Source: CAIUMH01 sp963758555 (lineage in GTDB: Bacteria > Actinomycetota > Acidimicrobiia > Acidimicrobiales > RAAP-2). Taken from it: a stretch of DNA of 64,000 nucleotides. Both the position numbers and the translations under genes were made by a program. The notes beneath the pieces are model-generated. The model was not told the DNA's origin. It searched no databases and saw only the letters and a list, made by a program, of their open reading frames with translations. Location of the stretch: NCBI GenBank assembly GCA_963758555.1, contig CAVWVW010000003.1, positions 1,984,001 to 2,048,000 on the forward strand. Reading direction: 5' to 3'. Below, piece after piece: positions 53,550-61,954 of the stretch. Each line of letters begins with the position of its first letter. Within the stretch, counting starts at the first letter, position 1.

Positions 53550-54580
53550 CAGCGTCGGCGGCTGGTGACGTCCATCTTCGGGTTGGGCGCGGAGTTGAAC
53601 GTGCCCGGCGCGTCGGTGCCCGGTGGGCAGATCGCATCGATGGCATCAAGCGTGGCCTCATCAAGCTCCACGTCGGCGACGGCCAGCAGCCCCTCGAGCT
53701 GCTCCAAGGTCCGTGGACCGATGATCGTCGAGGTGATCGCCGGATGAGCGTCACAGAACCCGAGCCCGAGACCGGTCAGCGACAGGTCTGCCTTCTCGGC
53801 CACCACGGCCAGCTGTTCGATGAGCTCGATCCTCGGATCAGCGCTGGTGTCAACGGCCCCCGTCGTGTAGCGAGACCACAGGGAGCCCTCGGCGTAGCGA
53901 GAGCCAGCCTCGACCGCTTGGCCTCGGCGGTACTTGCCGGCCAACCAGCCACCGGCCAGGGGGCTCCACGGGATCACGCCGATGCCGTACTGCTCACAGG
54001 TCGGCAGCACCGAGACCTCGATGGCTCTGGCGAAGATCGAATACGGAGGCTGCTCGCACACGAAGCGCTCGCGCCCACGGCGCTCTGCCTTCCACTGGGC
54101 CTCGACGATCTTCTCGACCGGAAACGTCGAGTGGCCCGCATAGCGGATCTTTCCTTGGTGGATGAGATCGCTCAGGGCGCCCAAGGTCTCGTCAAGATCG
54201 ACATCCCAGTCGAAGCGATGGATCTGATAGAGGTCGAGGTAATCGGTGCCGAGGCGACTCAGCGAGTTCTCGACGGCCTGGAAGATCCATCGCCGTGAGC
54301 CGCCGCGGTGGTTCCGGTCCTCTCCCATGGGGTTGTAGAACTTCGTCGCCAGCACGACCTCATCGCGCCGGCCCTTCAAGGCCTTGCCCACGATGACCTC
54401 AGACTCACCGCGCGAGTAGATGTCGGCGGTGTCGATGAAGTTGATGCCCTGCTCCAAGGCAGCCTGGATGATCGAGACGCACTCGTCGTGATCCGGGTTC
54501 CCCATCGGGCCGAGCATCATGGTGCCGAGGCACTGCGTCGAGACCTCGACGCCTGTGGTTCCCAGTTTGCGATAGCGCAT
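53549..54580 (-). CDS. aldo/keto reductase
   Basis: NADPH-dependent TIM-barrel oxidoreductase, 343 residues. The catalytic tetrad is visible: Asp and Tyr in FIDTADIYSRGESE, Lys in VVLATKFYNP, His in LYQIHRFDWD. The cofactor region has VIPWSPLAGGWLAGKYRRG and STIIGPRTLEQLEGLL. The long loops fit the YdjG/YajO-like branch acting on small aldehydes or sugars; the substrate is unknown. ATG at 54580 begins MRYRKLGTTGVEVS, the canonical N-terminus. Alone between the VOC gene and the tRNA gene. Confidence 0.93.
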   Translation of the reverse strand: MRYRKLGTTGVEVSTQCLGTMMLGPMGNPDHDECVSIIQAALEQGINFIDTADIYSRGESEVIVGKALKGRRDEVVLATKFYNPMGEDRNHRGGSRRWIFQAVENSLSRLGTDYLDLYQIHRFDWDVDLDETLGALSDLIHQGKIRYAGHSTFPVEKIVEAQWKAERRGRERFVCEQPPYSIFARAIEVSVLPTCEQYGIGVIPWSPLAGGWLAGKYRRGQAVEAGSRYAEGSLWSRYTTGAVDTSADPRIELIEQLAVVAEKADLSLTGLGLGFCDAHPAITSTIIGPRTLEQLEGLLAVADVELDEATLDAIDAICPPGTDAPGTFNSAPNPKMDVTSRRR

Positions 54581-54664
54581 CCGTGCTTCCCTCCCACTCG
54601 CTCATCGCACATCGCGAACGAACCGCAACCGCTGAGCCCCATCGAGACTAGATCGAATGCCTCG

Positions 54665-54736
54665 AGCCTGGAGTGGGGATTGAACCCACGACCTACGCAT
54701 TACGAGTGCGTTGCTCTACCACTGAGCTATCCAGGC
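54665..54736 (-). tRNA. tRNA-Thr (anticodon CGU)
   Basis: A complete cloverleaf can be drawn. Acceptor GCCTGGA pairs with TCCAGGC; D arm TAGCTCAGTGGTAGAGC; anticodon stem ACGCA/TGCGT with loop CTCGTAA, anticodon CGT read as CGU, decoding ACG threonine; T arm GTGGGTTCAATCCCCAC. Length 72 without CCA, which is not encoded. Located between the aldo/keto reductase and holB genes, same strand. Confidence 0.96.
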
Positions 54737-54838
54737 GTGCTGCACAGGGCGTCGTCGCCGTGCGCGGCGTCCGACAGCGTAGTCCTCGCCTTGGAGCTCA
54801 CCTGTGCCGTGCGTGCGAGGTCGAGCAGGGCTGGGCCC

Positions 54839-55903
54839 TCAGAGCGACAGGGCGACCAGCAGCTGTTCGAGCGCCAGGGGCTGGCGAGGGTTGCGCTTGA
54901 GCTCCCGGGCGAGCAGGGCGATCGCGTCGATCGCCAGAGCCGAGCGCTCCTCGGCTGCTCGAGGCACCGGGCCCTCCTCGTCGAGTGAGGCCAAGAGCTG
55001 ATCTCGGTAGACCCGACTCAAGACGCCGAGCCCGGCACGCAGCTCGGTGGTCTGGTAGCGACGGATCTCGCGTCGATGGCGCTCAAGGATCTTGGAGCGC
55101 CCCGGCACCCCGCGCTCACCCATGGCCTTGGCCAGCTCCGTCAGCTCGGCGAGCTCTGCGCTCTGGGCTGCCTCCAGCGGGAGCGTCGCCTCCTTCAACG
55201 AGTCGTTGAGCCGCACCGCCAGCTCGGCAGCCGTCGAGCCGCGAGCATCGAGCAGGCTCGGTATCTCGCGCCAGAGCATGAGCCGAGAGGCGTAGTTGGC
55301 GTCCTCGGCGAGGAGCAAGGCTCGCTGTGCATCCCCCGCAGCCCCCTCCGCCAGCTCGTGCGCCCGCTCGGCCTCGACCCCGTGGCCGACCAGCCACTCG
55401 ACCACCTGGCTCGTGCTCAGCGGCTCGAAGTCGATCTCGACGCACCGGCTCCTGATGGTCTCCATGTCGCGAGGAAGGTTGTCCGCCAGCAGCACGAAGA
55501 CGGTGGTCGGCGGCGGCTCCTCCAAGGTCTTCAAGAACGCGGCGGCGTAGCGACCGAGGAGGTGCGCCTCGGGGACCACGATGACGGTGCGCTCGGCCTC
55601 GAGCGGTCGGCGCTGCGAGAGCGCGCCGATCCGACGAATGTCGTCGATCAGGTAGCTGGCTCCTTCACGCTCCGCCCAGATGAGGTCGGGGTGTGCGCCG
55701 CGCACCGCCCGCTCGCAGTGCGAGCACGCTCCACAGCCGCCACGAACGCAGAGCAGCGCTGCCGCGAAGGCTGCCGCAGCATGACGCTTGCCGCTCCCTG
55801 GTGGTCCGACCAGAAGATAGGCGTGGACCGGGTTGGCGAGCGCCGCTCGCAGCTCGGCGACTGCCTTGGCTTGCCCCGGCAGATCGGCGAAGAGCGCGGG
55901 CAT
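54839..55903 (-). CDS. holB: DNA polymerase III delta' subunit
   Basis: Clamp-loader subunit of the replicative polymerase. AAA+ core: HAYLLVGPPGSGKRHAAAAF (P-loop with Arg after Lys, as in ATP-non-hydrolysing delta'), zinc-binding Cys set CVRGGCGACSHCERA, LIDDIRRIGALSQRRPLEAE, VVPEAHLLGRYAAAFLKTLE, EEPPPTTVFVLLADN, and sensor IRSRCVEIDF. 354 residues from ATG 55903 (MPALFADLPGQAKAV), 7 bases after tmk, a usual start for actinobacterial delta'. Operon topA-tmk-holB. Confidence 0.93.
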   Translation of the reverse strand: MPALFADLPGQAKAVAELRAALANPVHAYLLVGPPGSGKRHAAAAFAAALLCVRGGCGACSHCERAVRGAHPDLIWAEREGASYLIDDIRRIGALSQRRPLEAERTVIVVPEAHLLGRYAAAFLKTLEEPPPTTVFVLLADNLPRDMETIRSRCVEIDFEPLSTSQVVEWLVGHGVEAERAHELAEGAAGDAQRALLLAEDANYASRLMLWREIPSLLDARGSTAAELAVRLNDSLKEATLPLEAAQSAELAELTELAKAMGERGVPGRSKILERHRREIRRYQTTELRAGLGVLSRVYRDQLLASLDEEGPVPRAAEERSALAIDAIALLARELKRNPRQPLALEQLLVALSL

Positions 55904-55910
55904 GGTCTGA

Positions 55911-56516
55911 TCAGCTCCAGGCACGAGCGTCCAGCACCTCATCGATCAGCGTGGAGACCTTGTCCAAGGGGAGAGAGGCATCGATGATCGCCCACGCGTC
56001 GGGCTCGGCCGCAGCTTGGGCCAGGTAGCCCGCCCGCACCCGCTCGAAGAAGGCCTCCTCGTTGGCCTCCATCCGATCAGCGGTCCCTTCCAGCCGAGCG
56101 CGGGCGGCATCCACCGGGAGGTCGAGCAAGATCGTGAGGTCTGGTCGTCGGCCCTGGGTGGCGAGCTCGACCAAGATCACCAGATCCTCGAGCGCGAGAC
56201 CCCGGCCCCAGCCCTGGTACGCGATCGTCGAGGCCGCGTGCCGGTCGGAGACCACGTGGCGGCCTGCGTCGAGTGCCGGCACGACGATCTCCGCCATGTG
56301 CTGGGCTCGATCGGCGGCGATCAGGAGGGCCTCGGCCATGTCGCTCGGGTGGCTCGTCGGCTCGAGCACCAGCCGGCGCACTGCCGCTCCAAGCGCCGTC
56401 GCCCCCATCTCGAAGGTCAGCACCGCGTCGAGCCGAGCAGCCAGATGAGCAGCTTGCGTGGATTTGCCGCAGCCGTCGATCCCCTCGACGACGAGGAAGC
56501 GACCGCGCGAGCTCAC
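55911..56516 (-). CDS. tmk: thymidylate kinase
   Basis: Phosphorylates dTMP to dTDP. 201 residues. P-loop VVEGIDGCGKSTQAAHLA; DRH in VVSDRHAASTIAYQGWG (usually DRY); LTILLDLPVDAARARLEG; the LID region contains EGTADRMEANEEAFFERVRAG with several Arg. Length and motifs are standard. Its ATG overlaps the topA stop by 4 bases (ATGA), so it is coupled to topA. Confidence 0.95.
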   Translation of the reverse strand: MSSRGRFLVVEGIDGCGKSTQAAHLAARLDAVLTFEMGATALGAAVRRLVLEPTSHPSDMAEALLIAADRAQHMAEIVVPALDAGRHVVSDRHAASTIAYQGWGRGLALEDLVILVELATQGRRPDLTILLDLPVDAARARLEGTADRMEANEEAFFERVRAGYLAQAAAEPDAWAIIDASLPLDKVSTLIDEVLDARAWS

Positions 56517-59290
56517 GTCGGGTCGGTCTCCTCTGGCGCTGCGGAGGGTCCGGCGTCGCCCGCAGCCGCCTGCACGGCCGCCTTGGTGGCCGGGACCTTC
56601 TTCTTGGCCGGAGCCTTCTTCTTGGCCGTGGCCTTCTTGGCGGCTGCCTTCTTCTTCGCTGGGGCCTTCTTCTTGGCCACGGCCTTCTTGGACCGCTTCT
56701 TGGCTGGTCCAGCCTCCCGACGGATCTGCAGCAGCTCGGCGGCTCGAGCCATCGTGATCGTCTCGACGCTGTCGCCGGTGCGAAGCGACGCGTTCGTCTC
56801 CCCGTCGGTGACGTACGGACCGAAGCGACCGTCCTTGACGACCACAGGCTGACCCGAGACTGGGTCGGCACCGAGCTCCTTGAGCGGAGGAGCAGCGACG
56901 CGGCCTCGACCGCGCTTGGGCTGCGCGTAGAGGGCGAGCGCGGCGGGAAGGTCGACCGTGAAGATCTCGTCCTCGTTCGCCAAGCTGCGCGAGTCCTTGC
57001 CCTTGGTCAGGTAGGGGCCGTAGCGGCCGTTCTGGGAGAAGATCTCCTCGCCGCTCTCAGGATCGGTTCCGACCAGTCGCGGCAGGCTCAGCAGCAAGAG
57101 GGCTTCGTCCAAGGTGACGTGCTCAGGGGTCATCGTCGAGAAGAGCGACGCCGTCTTCGGCTTCTCGTCGCCTGCCTCTCCCAGCTGGACGTAGGGACCG
57201 AAGCGACCAGCCTTGATGAAAACGTCGAGACCGCTCTCGGGATCGGTCCCGATCGAGCGATCCGCCTGGGGCGCGTCCAGCAGCTCAGCGGCCACCTCGG
57301 GGGTGAGCTCGTCGGGCAGCATGTCTTCGCGCAGGCTGGCCGTGTCGTCGCCGCGCTTGAGATACGGGCCGAACTTGCCGACGCGCACCACGATCGGCGT
57401 GCCGCTCGTCGGATCGGGCCCCAGGGGGATCGAGTTGATCTCGACGGGGTCGATGTCGGCGAGGTGCTCCGAGACCGCCTGCTTGAGACCGAAGCCCACC
57501 GCGCCGTCGGTGTCAGCGCCGAAGTAGAAGCGCGTCAGCCACGGCAGCATCTCTTCGGTGCCCGACGCGATCTTGTCGAGGTCGTCTTCCATCGACGCGG
57601 TGAAGTTGTAGTCGACCAGCTCGGCGAAGTGCTGCTCTAAGAGCTTGACCACGGCGAAGGCGGTGAAGCTGGGCACGAGCGCTGAGCCCTTCTTCCAGAC
57701 GTAGCCACGATCCTGGATGGTCGAGATCACCGCGGCATAGGTCGAGGGGCGCCCGATCCCGAGCTCCTCCATCTTCTTGACCAGCGAGGCGTCGGTGTAG
57801 CGGGCCGGGGGCTGCGTGGTGTGGTCCTTGGCCTCGGCAGCCTCGACGGCGACCGCGTCGCCCTCGGTGAGCGCAGGCAGGACGCGCTCGGCTTCGGCCA
57901 GCTCAGCTTCGGGATCGTCGGCACCCTCGACGTAGGCCCGTCGGTACCCGGGGAAGGAGATCACCCGACCGTTGGCCTGGAGCACGGCCGCAGCGCCAGC
58001 CAGCGAACCGGCTCGCTCACCCAAGGTCGCCTCCAGGCGCACCTGGGCCTGGGTGCCCCGGGCGTCAGCCATCTGCGAGGCGACGGTGCGAACCCAGACG
58101 AGCTCGTAGAGCCGAAGCTCGTCGCCCGAGAGGCTGCGTGCCGCCTCGGCCGGGGTGCGGAAGACGTCGCCAGCAGGACGGATCGCCTCGTGCGCCTCCT
58201 GGGCGTTCTTGACCTTGCGGTCGTAGCGACGCGGCGCCTCAGGCACGTACTCGGGGCCAAAGGTGGAGGCCGCTTGCGACCGAGCGGCGTTGATGGCCTC
58301 CGACGACAGCGTCGTCGAGTCGGTGCGCATGTAGGTGATCCAGCCCTCTTCGTAGAGCCGCTGCGCCACGCGCATCGCCTGGCTGGCGGTGAGGCGCAGC
58401 TTGCGGCCGGCCTCCTGCTGGAGCGTGGAGGTCATGAAGGGCGCTTGGGGCTTGGACGTGAAGGGGCGCTCGGTCACCGAGGTCACCGTCGCCGGAGCGT
58501 CGAGGAGCGCGGTGGCCACGCCGTCTGCTTCTGCCTGGGTGAGGACGCGCACCTCCCTCGAGCCGGTGAGCACCCCGTGGGCGTCGAAGTCACGACCCTC
58601 GGCCAGCGAGAGGCCGTCGAGCGCCATGAGCTGGGCATCGAAGCGCTCGGTCTCCTTGCGCAGCGTGGCGGTCACGTCGTGCCACGTGGCGGTGCGGAAC
58701 GCCATGCGCTCTCGTTCGCGCTCGACCACCAAGCGGGTGGCGACGGACTGGACGCGACCAGCCGAGAGGCGAGGCAGGATCTTGCGCCACAGCACCGGGG
58801 AGACCTCGTAGCCGAAGAGCCGGTCGAGGATCCGCCGCGTCTCCTGTGCGTCGACGAGGCGTCGATCGAGCTCGCGCGACTCGTTCACGGCCCGCTCGAT
58901 GGCCGGCCGGGTGATCTCGTGGAAGACCATCCGCTTGACCGGCACGCGCGGGTTGAGGACCTCCAAGAGGTGCCACGCGATGGCTTCTCCCTCGCGGTCT
59001 TCGTCTGTGGCCAAGAAGAGCTCGTCGGCGTCCTTGAGCAGTCGCTTGAGGTTGCTGACCACGCTCTTCTTGTTGGAGCTGACCACGTAGAGCGGCTTGA
59101 AGCCGTCGTCGACGTTGACGCCGATCCTGCTCCAGGCCTCGGAGCGGTAGGCCTCGGGGATCTGGTCTGCCCCGATCGGCAGGTCGCGGATGTGGCCCAC
59201 CGAGGACTCCACGATGAAGTCGTCACCGAGGATCCCGCCAATGGTCTTGGCCTTCGCTGGTGACTCGACGATGACGAGTGCCTTGCCCAT
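56513..59290 (-). CDS. topA: DNA topoisomerase I (type IA)
   Basis: Relaxes negative supercoils. 925 residues. Toprim domain at the N-terminus (ALVIVESPAKAKTIGGILGD, FLATDEDREGEAIAWHLLEV with DxDxEGE, MVFHEITRPAIERAVN). The active-site Tyr is in EEGWITYMRTDSTTLSSEAI. After the core, instead of Cys4 zinc fingers there are repeated domains (DPESGLDVFIKAGRFGPYVQ; DPESGEEIFSQNGRYGPYLT; DPVSGQPVVVKDGRFGPYVT), the topoisomerase C-terminal repeats of Actinobacteria. The last ~60 residues are Lys/Ala-rich (KKKAPAKKKAAAKKATAKKK), which aid DNA binding and processivity in relatives. Start ATG 59290 fits the family N-terminus. Confidence 0.97.
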   Translation of the reverse strand: MGKALVIVESPAKAKTIGGILGDDFIVESSVGHIRDLPIGADQIPEAYRSEAWSRIGVNVDDGFKPLYVVSSNKKSVVSNLKRLLKDADELFLATDEDREGEAIAWHLLEVLNPRVPVKRMVFHEITRPAIERAVNESRELDRRLVDAQETRRILDRLFGYEVSPVLWRKILPRLSAGRVQSVATRLVVERERERMAFRTATWHDVTATLRKETERFDAQLMALDGLSLAEGRDFDAHGVLTGSREVRVLTQAEADGVATALLDAPATVTSVTERPFTSKPQAPFMTSTLQQEAGRKLRLTASQAMRVAQRLYEEGWITYMRTDSTTLSSEAINAARSQAASTFGPEYVPEAPRRYDRKVKNAQEAHEAIRPAGDVFRTPAEAARSLSGDELRLYELVWVRTVASQMADARGTQAQVRLEATLGERAGSLAGAAAVLQANGRVISFPGYRRAYVEGADDPEAELAEAERVLPALTEGDAVAVEAAEAKDHTTQPPARYTDASLVKKMEELGIGRPSTYAAVISTIQDRGYVWKKGSALVPSFTAFAVVKLLEQHFAELVDYNFTASMEDDLDKIASGTEEMLPWLTRFYFGADTDGAVGFGLKQAVSEHLADIDPVEINSIPLGPDPTSGTPIVVRVGKFGPYLKRGDDTASLREDMLPDELTPEVAAELLDAPQADRSIGTDPESGLDVFIKAGRFGPYVQLGEAGDEKPKTASLFSTMTPEHVTLDEALLLLSLPRLVGTDPESGEEIFSQNGRYGPYLTKGKDSRSLANEDEIFTVDLPAALALYAQPKRGRGRVAAPPLKELGADPVSGQPVVVKDGRFGPYVTDGETNASLRTGDSVETITMARAAELLQIRREAGPAKKRSKKAVAKKKAPAKKKAAAKKATAKKKAPAKKKVPATKAAVQAAAGDAGPSAAPEETDPT

Positions 59291-59420
59291 TGCTCACCTC
59301 CTTCGGCTCGCTCCCAGGATGCTGCGCTCGCACCACCCGATCGCCGAATGGTCTAGCAGCACCCCAACGGCTGCTCGCCGCGCATCCTCGCGGACCCCTC
59401 CGAGGCAAGCCCAGACGCGA

Positions 59421-59460
59421 CGATGCCCGGATCACCCCGAAGGGGGCGATCCGGGCATCG
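59421..59460. terminator. strong hairpin between hppA and topA
   Basis: A 13-base perfect inverted repeat (59421-59433 with 59448-59460) encloses an inner CCCC/GGGG pair with a GAA loop, so the whole 40 bases fold into one long hairpin. It lies 11 bases after the hppA stop. There is no U-tract, common for high-G+C terminators. It would end hppA transcription and insulate the topA promoter. Confidence 0.8.
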
Positions 59461-59471
59461 ACCACGGTGTT

Positions 59472-61784
59472 CTAGGCCGGCTCGACCTCGCTCGGGGTGA
59501 GGGGCTCTGCGGTCTCGAGGTCAGCAGCCATCGAGGTCGTCTTGCGCTTGGAGAACGCCACGGCGCCGAGCAGCACGACGAGTGCCACGCCCGCAATGGC
59601 GTAGCGAGCGGGGTTGTGATGCTGCAGCGTGATGATCGCTGGGAGCGTGAGCAGCGCCACGAGGTTCATCACCTTGATCAGCGGGTTCAGCGCGGGACCG
59701 GCGGTGTCCTTGAAGGGGTCGCCGACGGTGTCGCCGATGACGGCGGCCTTGTGGGCCTCGGAGCCCTTCCCGCCTTCGTGGCCGTCTTCGATGTACTTCT
59801 TGGCGTTGTCCCACGCACCGCCGGAGTTCGACAAGGTGTTGGCCATCAGCTGGCCGGTGAGGATCGCTGCGGCCAAGAAGCCGCCAAGCGCGATGTAGCC
59901 GATGCCGAAGCCGACGATGATCGGCGAGAGCACGGCCAAGAGCGCCGGCGTCGCCAGCTCGCGCTGGGAGGCTGCCGTGCAGATGGCGATGACCCGTCCG
60001 TACTCAGGCTTCTCGGAGTAGTCCATGATCCCGGGATGCTCGCGGAACTGGCGTCGCACCTCGAGCACGACGGTCCCCGCACTCCTGCCGACTGCCCGGA
60101 TGGCCAACGCCGAGAACAAGAAGGCGATCGAGCCGCCGATGAGCAGACCGATGAAGGTCTTCGGATCGGCCACGTTGATCTGGATCCTGGAGAAGACCAC
60201 CTTCGGGTCGATGTTGAGCTTGCTGCCGGCGGTCTCGATGAAGGAGCCGAACAGCGCCACGGACGCGATCACTGCCGAGCCGATGGCCACACCCTTCGTG
60301 ATCGCCTTGGTCGTGTTGCCGACGGCGTCGAGGCTGACCATGATCCGCTCGGCCTCACCGGAGAACTCGCCGGACATCTCCGCGATGCCCGCCGCGTTGT
60401 CAGAGACCGGTCCGAAGCTGTCCTCGGAGACCACCATGCCGGCCGTCGAGAGCAGGCCGATCCCGATGAGGGCGACCATGTAGAGCACCACGTGGATGTT
60501 GCCTCCCCCGAGGCCGATGGCTGCGCCCAGAGCGATGGCGATGGCGATGATCGCCCAGACCGACGACTCGAGCCCGAGGGCGAAGCCCGAGAGCACCGTG
60601 GTCGCTGGCCCGGTCTGGGCAGACTCGGCCACCTCTCTGACGGGGCTTCGCTCTGTCGAGGTGAAGTGCTCGGTGATCAGGCTGGCCGCCAGGGACAGGC
60701 CGACGCCGATGAGGACGGCCCAGAAGACCTTCAGGTTGTGGACGTAGTAGTTCGCGACGAAGAAGGCCCCGACCACGGTGAGCACCAGCGAGAGCCAGAA
60801 GCCCCGGTTGATCGCCACCAGCGCGTTCTTATCGCTCTTGCGAGCCTTCACGGCGTAGATGCCGACGATCGACGCCAGGATCCCCATGGCCGGCACGATG
60901 AGCGGATAGAGCACCGAGCGGGCGTTGCCAAAAGCGGAGTAGCCGAGGATGAGCGCCGCGATGATGGTGATCTCAAAGGACTCGAAGAGGTCGGCCGCCA
61001 TGCCCGCGCAGTCGCCGACGTTGTCGCCGACGTTGTCGGCGATCGTGGCGGCGTTGCGGGGATCGTCTTCAGGGATCCCCGCCTCGACCTTGCCGACCAG
61101 GTCGGCGCCCACGTCGGCGGCCTTGGTGAAGATGCCACCGCCGACACGCATGAAGAGCGCGAGCAGCGAGGCGCCGAAGGCGAAGCCGACCAGCACCGCC
61201 GTCGCTGAGTTCTGGAAGACGAGGAAGAGGCCGGAGGCGCCGACGAGGCCGAGGCCCACGCAGAGCAGGCCCGTGACCGCACCGGTGCGGAAGGCGACCT
61301 TGAGCGCCGGCGCCATGCCGTCGTCGCCACCTTCGACAGCGGCGGCGGCAGTGCGGACGTTGCCTCGCACGGCGGTCGACATGCCGATGAAGCCCACGAG
61401 CCCAGAGAAGATCGCGCCCAGCAAGAACGCGATGACGCGATAGATGCCGTTCTGGGCGAAGGTCATCGCCACCGTGCCGTCGGGTCGCACGACCTTGGTG
61501 GCAGTGAAGAAGACGAGGACGGCCAACGGGACGATGATGACCAGGATGGTCTTGAACTGACGGGCCAAGAAGGCTTCGGCTCCCTCTTGGACGGCCGTGG
61601 CGATCTCCTTCATCTTGGGCGTTCCCGTCGGCGCCTTGAGGACACCCGACATCATCAGCAGCCCGACGGCGATCCCGATCACGCCCGTGGCCAAGACGAC
61701 GTACAGCCAGACTCGGTCTGTGTTCGTCAGGACGAAGGCTTGGTAGTTCCCTTCGCCGACCAGATGTACAAGACCGTTCATCAA
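59472..61784 (-). CDS. hppA: membrane-bound proton-pumping pyrophosphatase
   Basis: Couples PPi hydrolysis to ion transport across the membrane. 770 residues, ~16 hydrophobic helices. The PPi/Mg site is present: DVGADLVGKVEAGIPEDDPR and NPATIADNVGDNVGD-type motif (RNAATIADNVGDNVGDCAG), EITIIAALILGYS, and the C-terminal DTVGDPFKDTAGPALNPLIK. The residues after GNTT are Lys and Thr (GNTTKAITKGVAIGSA), the pattern of K+-independent H+-pumping enzymes. ATG 61784 is preceded by AAAGGGGG. Useful under energy limitation by recycling PPi from nucleotide-sugar and DNA synthesis; that link is general, not specific to this locus. Confidence 0.96.
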   Translation of the reverse strand: MMNGLVHLVGEGNYQAFVLTNTDRVWLYVVLATGVIGIAVGLLMMSGVLKAPTGTPKMKEIATAVQEGAEAFLARQFKTILVIIVPLAVLVFFTATKVVRPDGTVAMTFAQNGIYRVIAFLLGAIFSGLVGFIGMSTAVRGNVRTAAAAVEGGDDGMAPALKVAFRTGAVTGLLCVGLGLVGASGLFLVFQNSATAVLVGFAFGASLLALFMRVGGGIFTKAADVGADLVGKVEAGIPEDDPRNAATIADNVGDNVGDCAGMAADLFESFEITIIAALILGYSAFGNARSVLYPLIVPAMGILASIVGIYAVKARKSDKNALVAINRGFWLSLVLTVVGAFFVANYYVHNLKVFWAVLIGVGLSLAASLITEHFTSTERSPVREVAESAQTGPATTVLSGFALGLESSVWAIIAIAIALGAAIGLGGGNIHVVLYMVALIGIGLLSTAGMVVSEDSFGPVSDNAAGIAEMSGEFSGEAERIMVSLDAVGNTTKAITKGVAIGSAVIASVALFGSFIETAGSKLNIDPKVVFSRIQINVADPKTFIGLLIGGSIAFLFSALAIRAVGRSAGTVVLEVRRQFREHPGIMDYSEKPEYGRVIAICTAASQRELATPALLAVLSPIIVGFGIGYIALGGFLAAAILTGQLMANTLSNSGGAWDNAKKYIEDGHEGGKGSEAHKAAVIGDTVGDPFKDTAGPALNPLIKVMNLVALLTLPAIITLQHHNPARYAIAGVALVVLLGAVAFSKRKTTSMAADLETAEPLTPSEVEPA

Positions 61785-61954
61785 TCCCCCTTTTGACGGG
61801 CCCCCCCGGGCTCCGCTTTGTACGTGCTGACCTTGGTCAAGACGACCTCTGCCATCGCTGGAGCGACGAAGCGCTCCACCTCGGACCGCCGAAGGCTAGC
61901 GGGGGTGGCGTCGAGACGCCAAGGTTTCTCCGAGCCGAGGCGCCGGAAAAGGCG

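Noticed and set aside
57821..59263. Plus-strand ORF of 480 codons
   Set aside because: Antisense to the conserved topA frame.
59190..61208. Plus-strand ORF of 672 codons
   Set aside because: Antisense to topA and hppA; rich in Arg/His/Asp typical of high-G+C shadow frames, no domain recognised.
61798..61810. GGG-C7-GGG tract before hppA as a phase-variable homopolymer
   Set aside because: It lies upstream of the ribosome binding site, not in a coding frame, and seven bases is weak evidence for slippage control.
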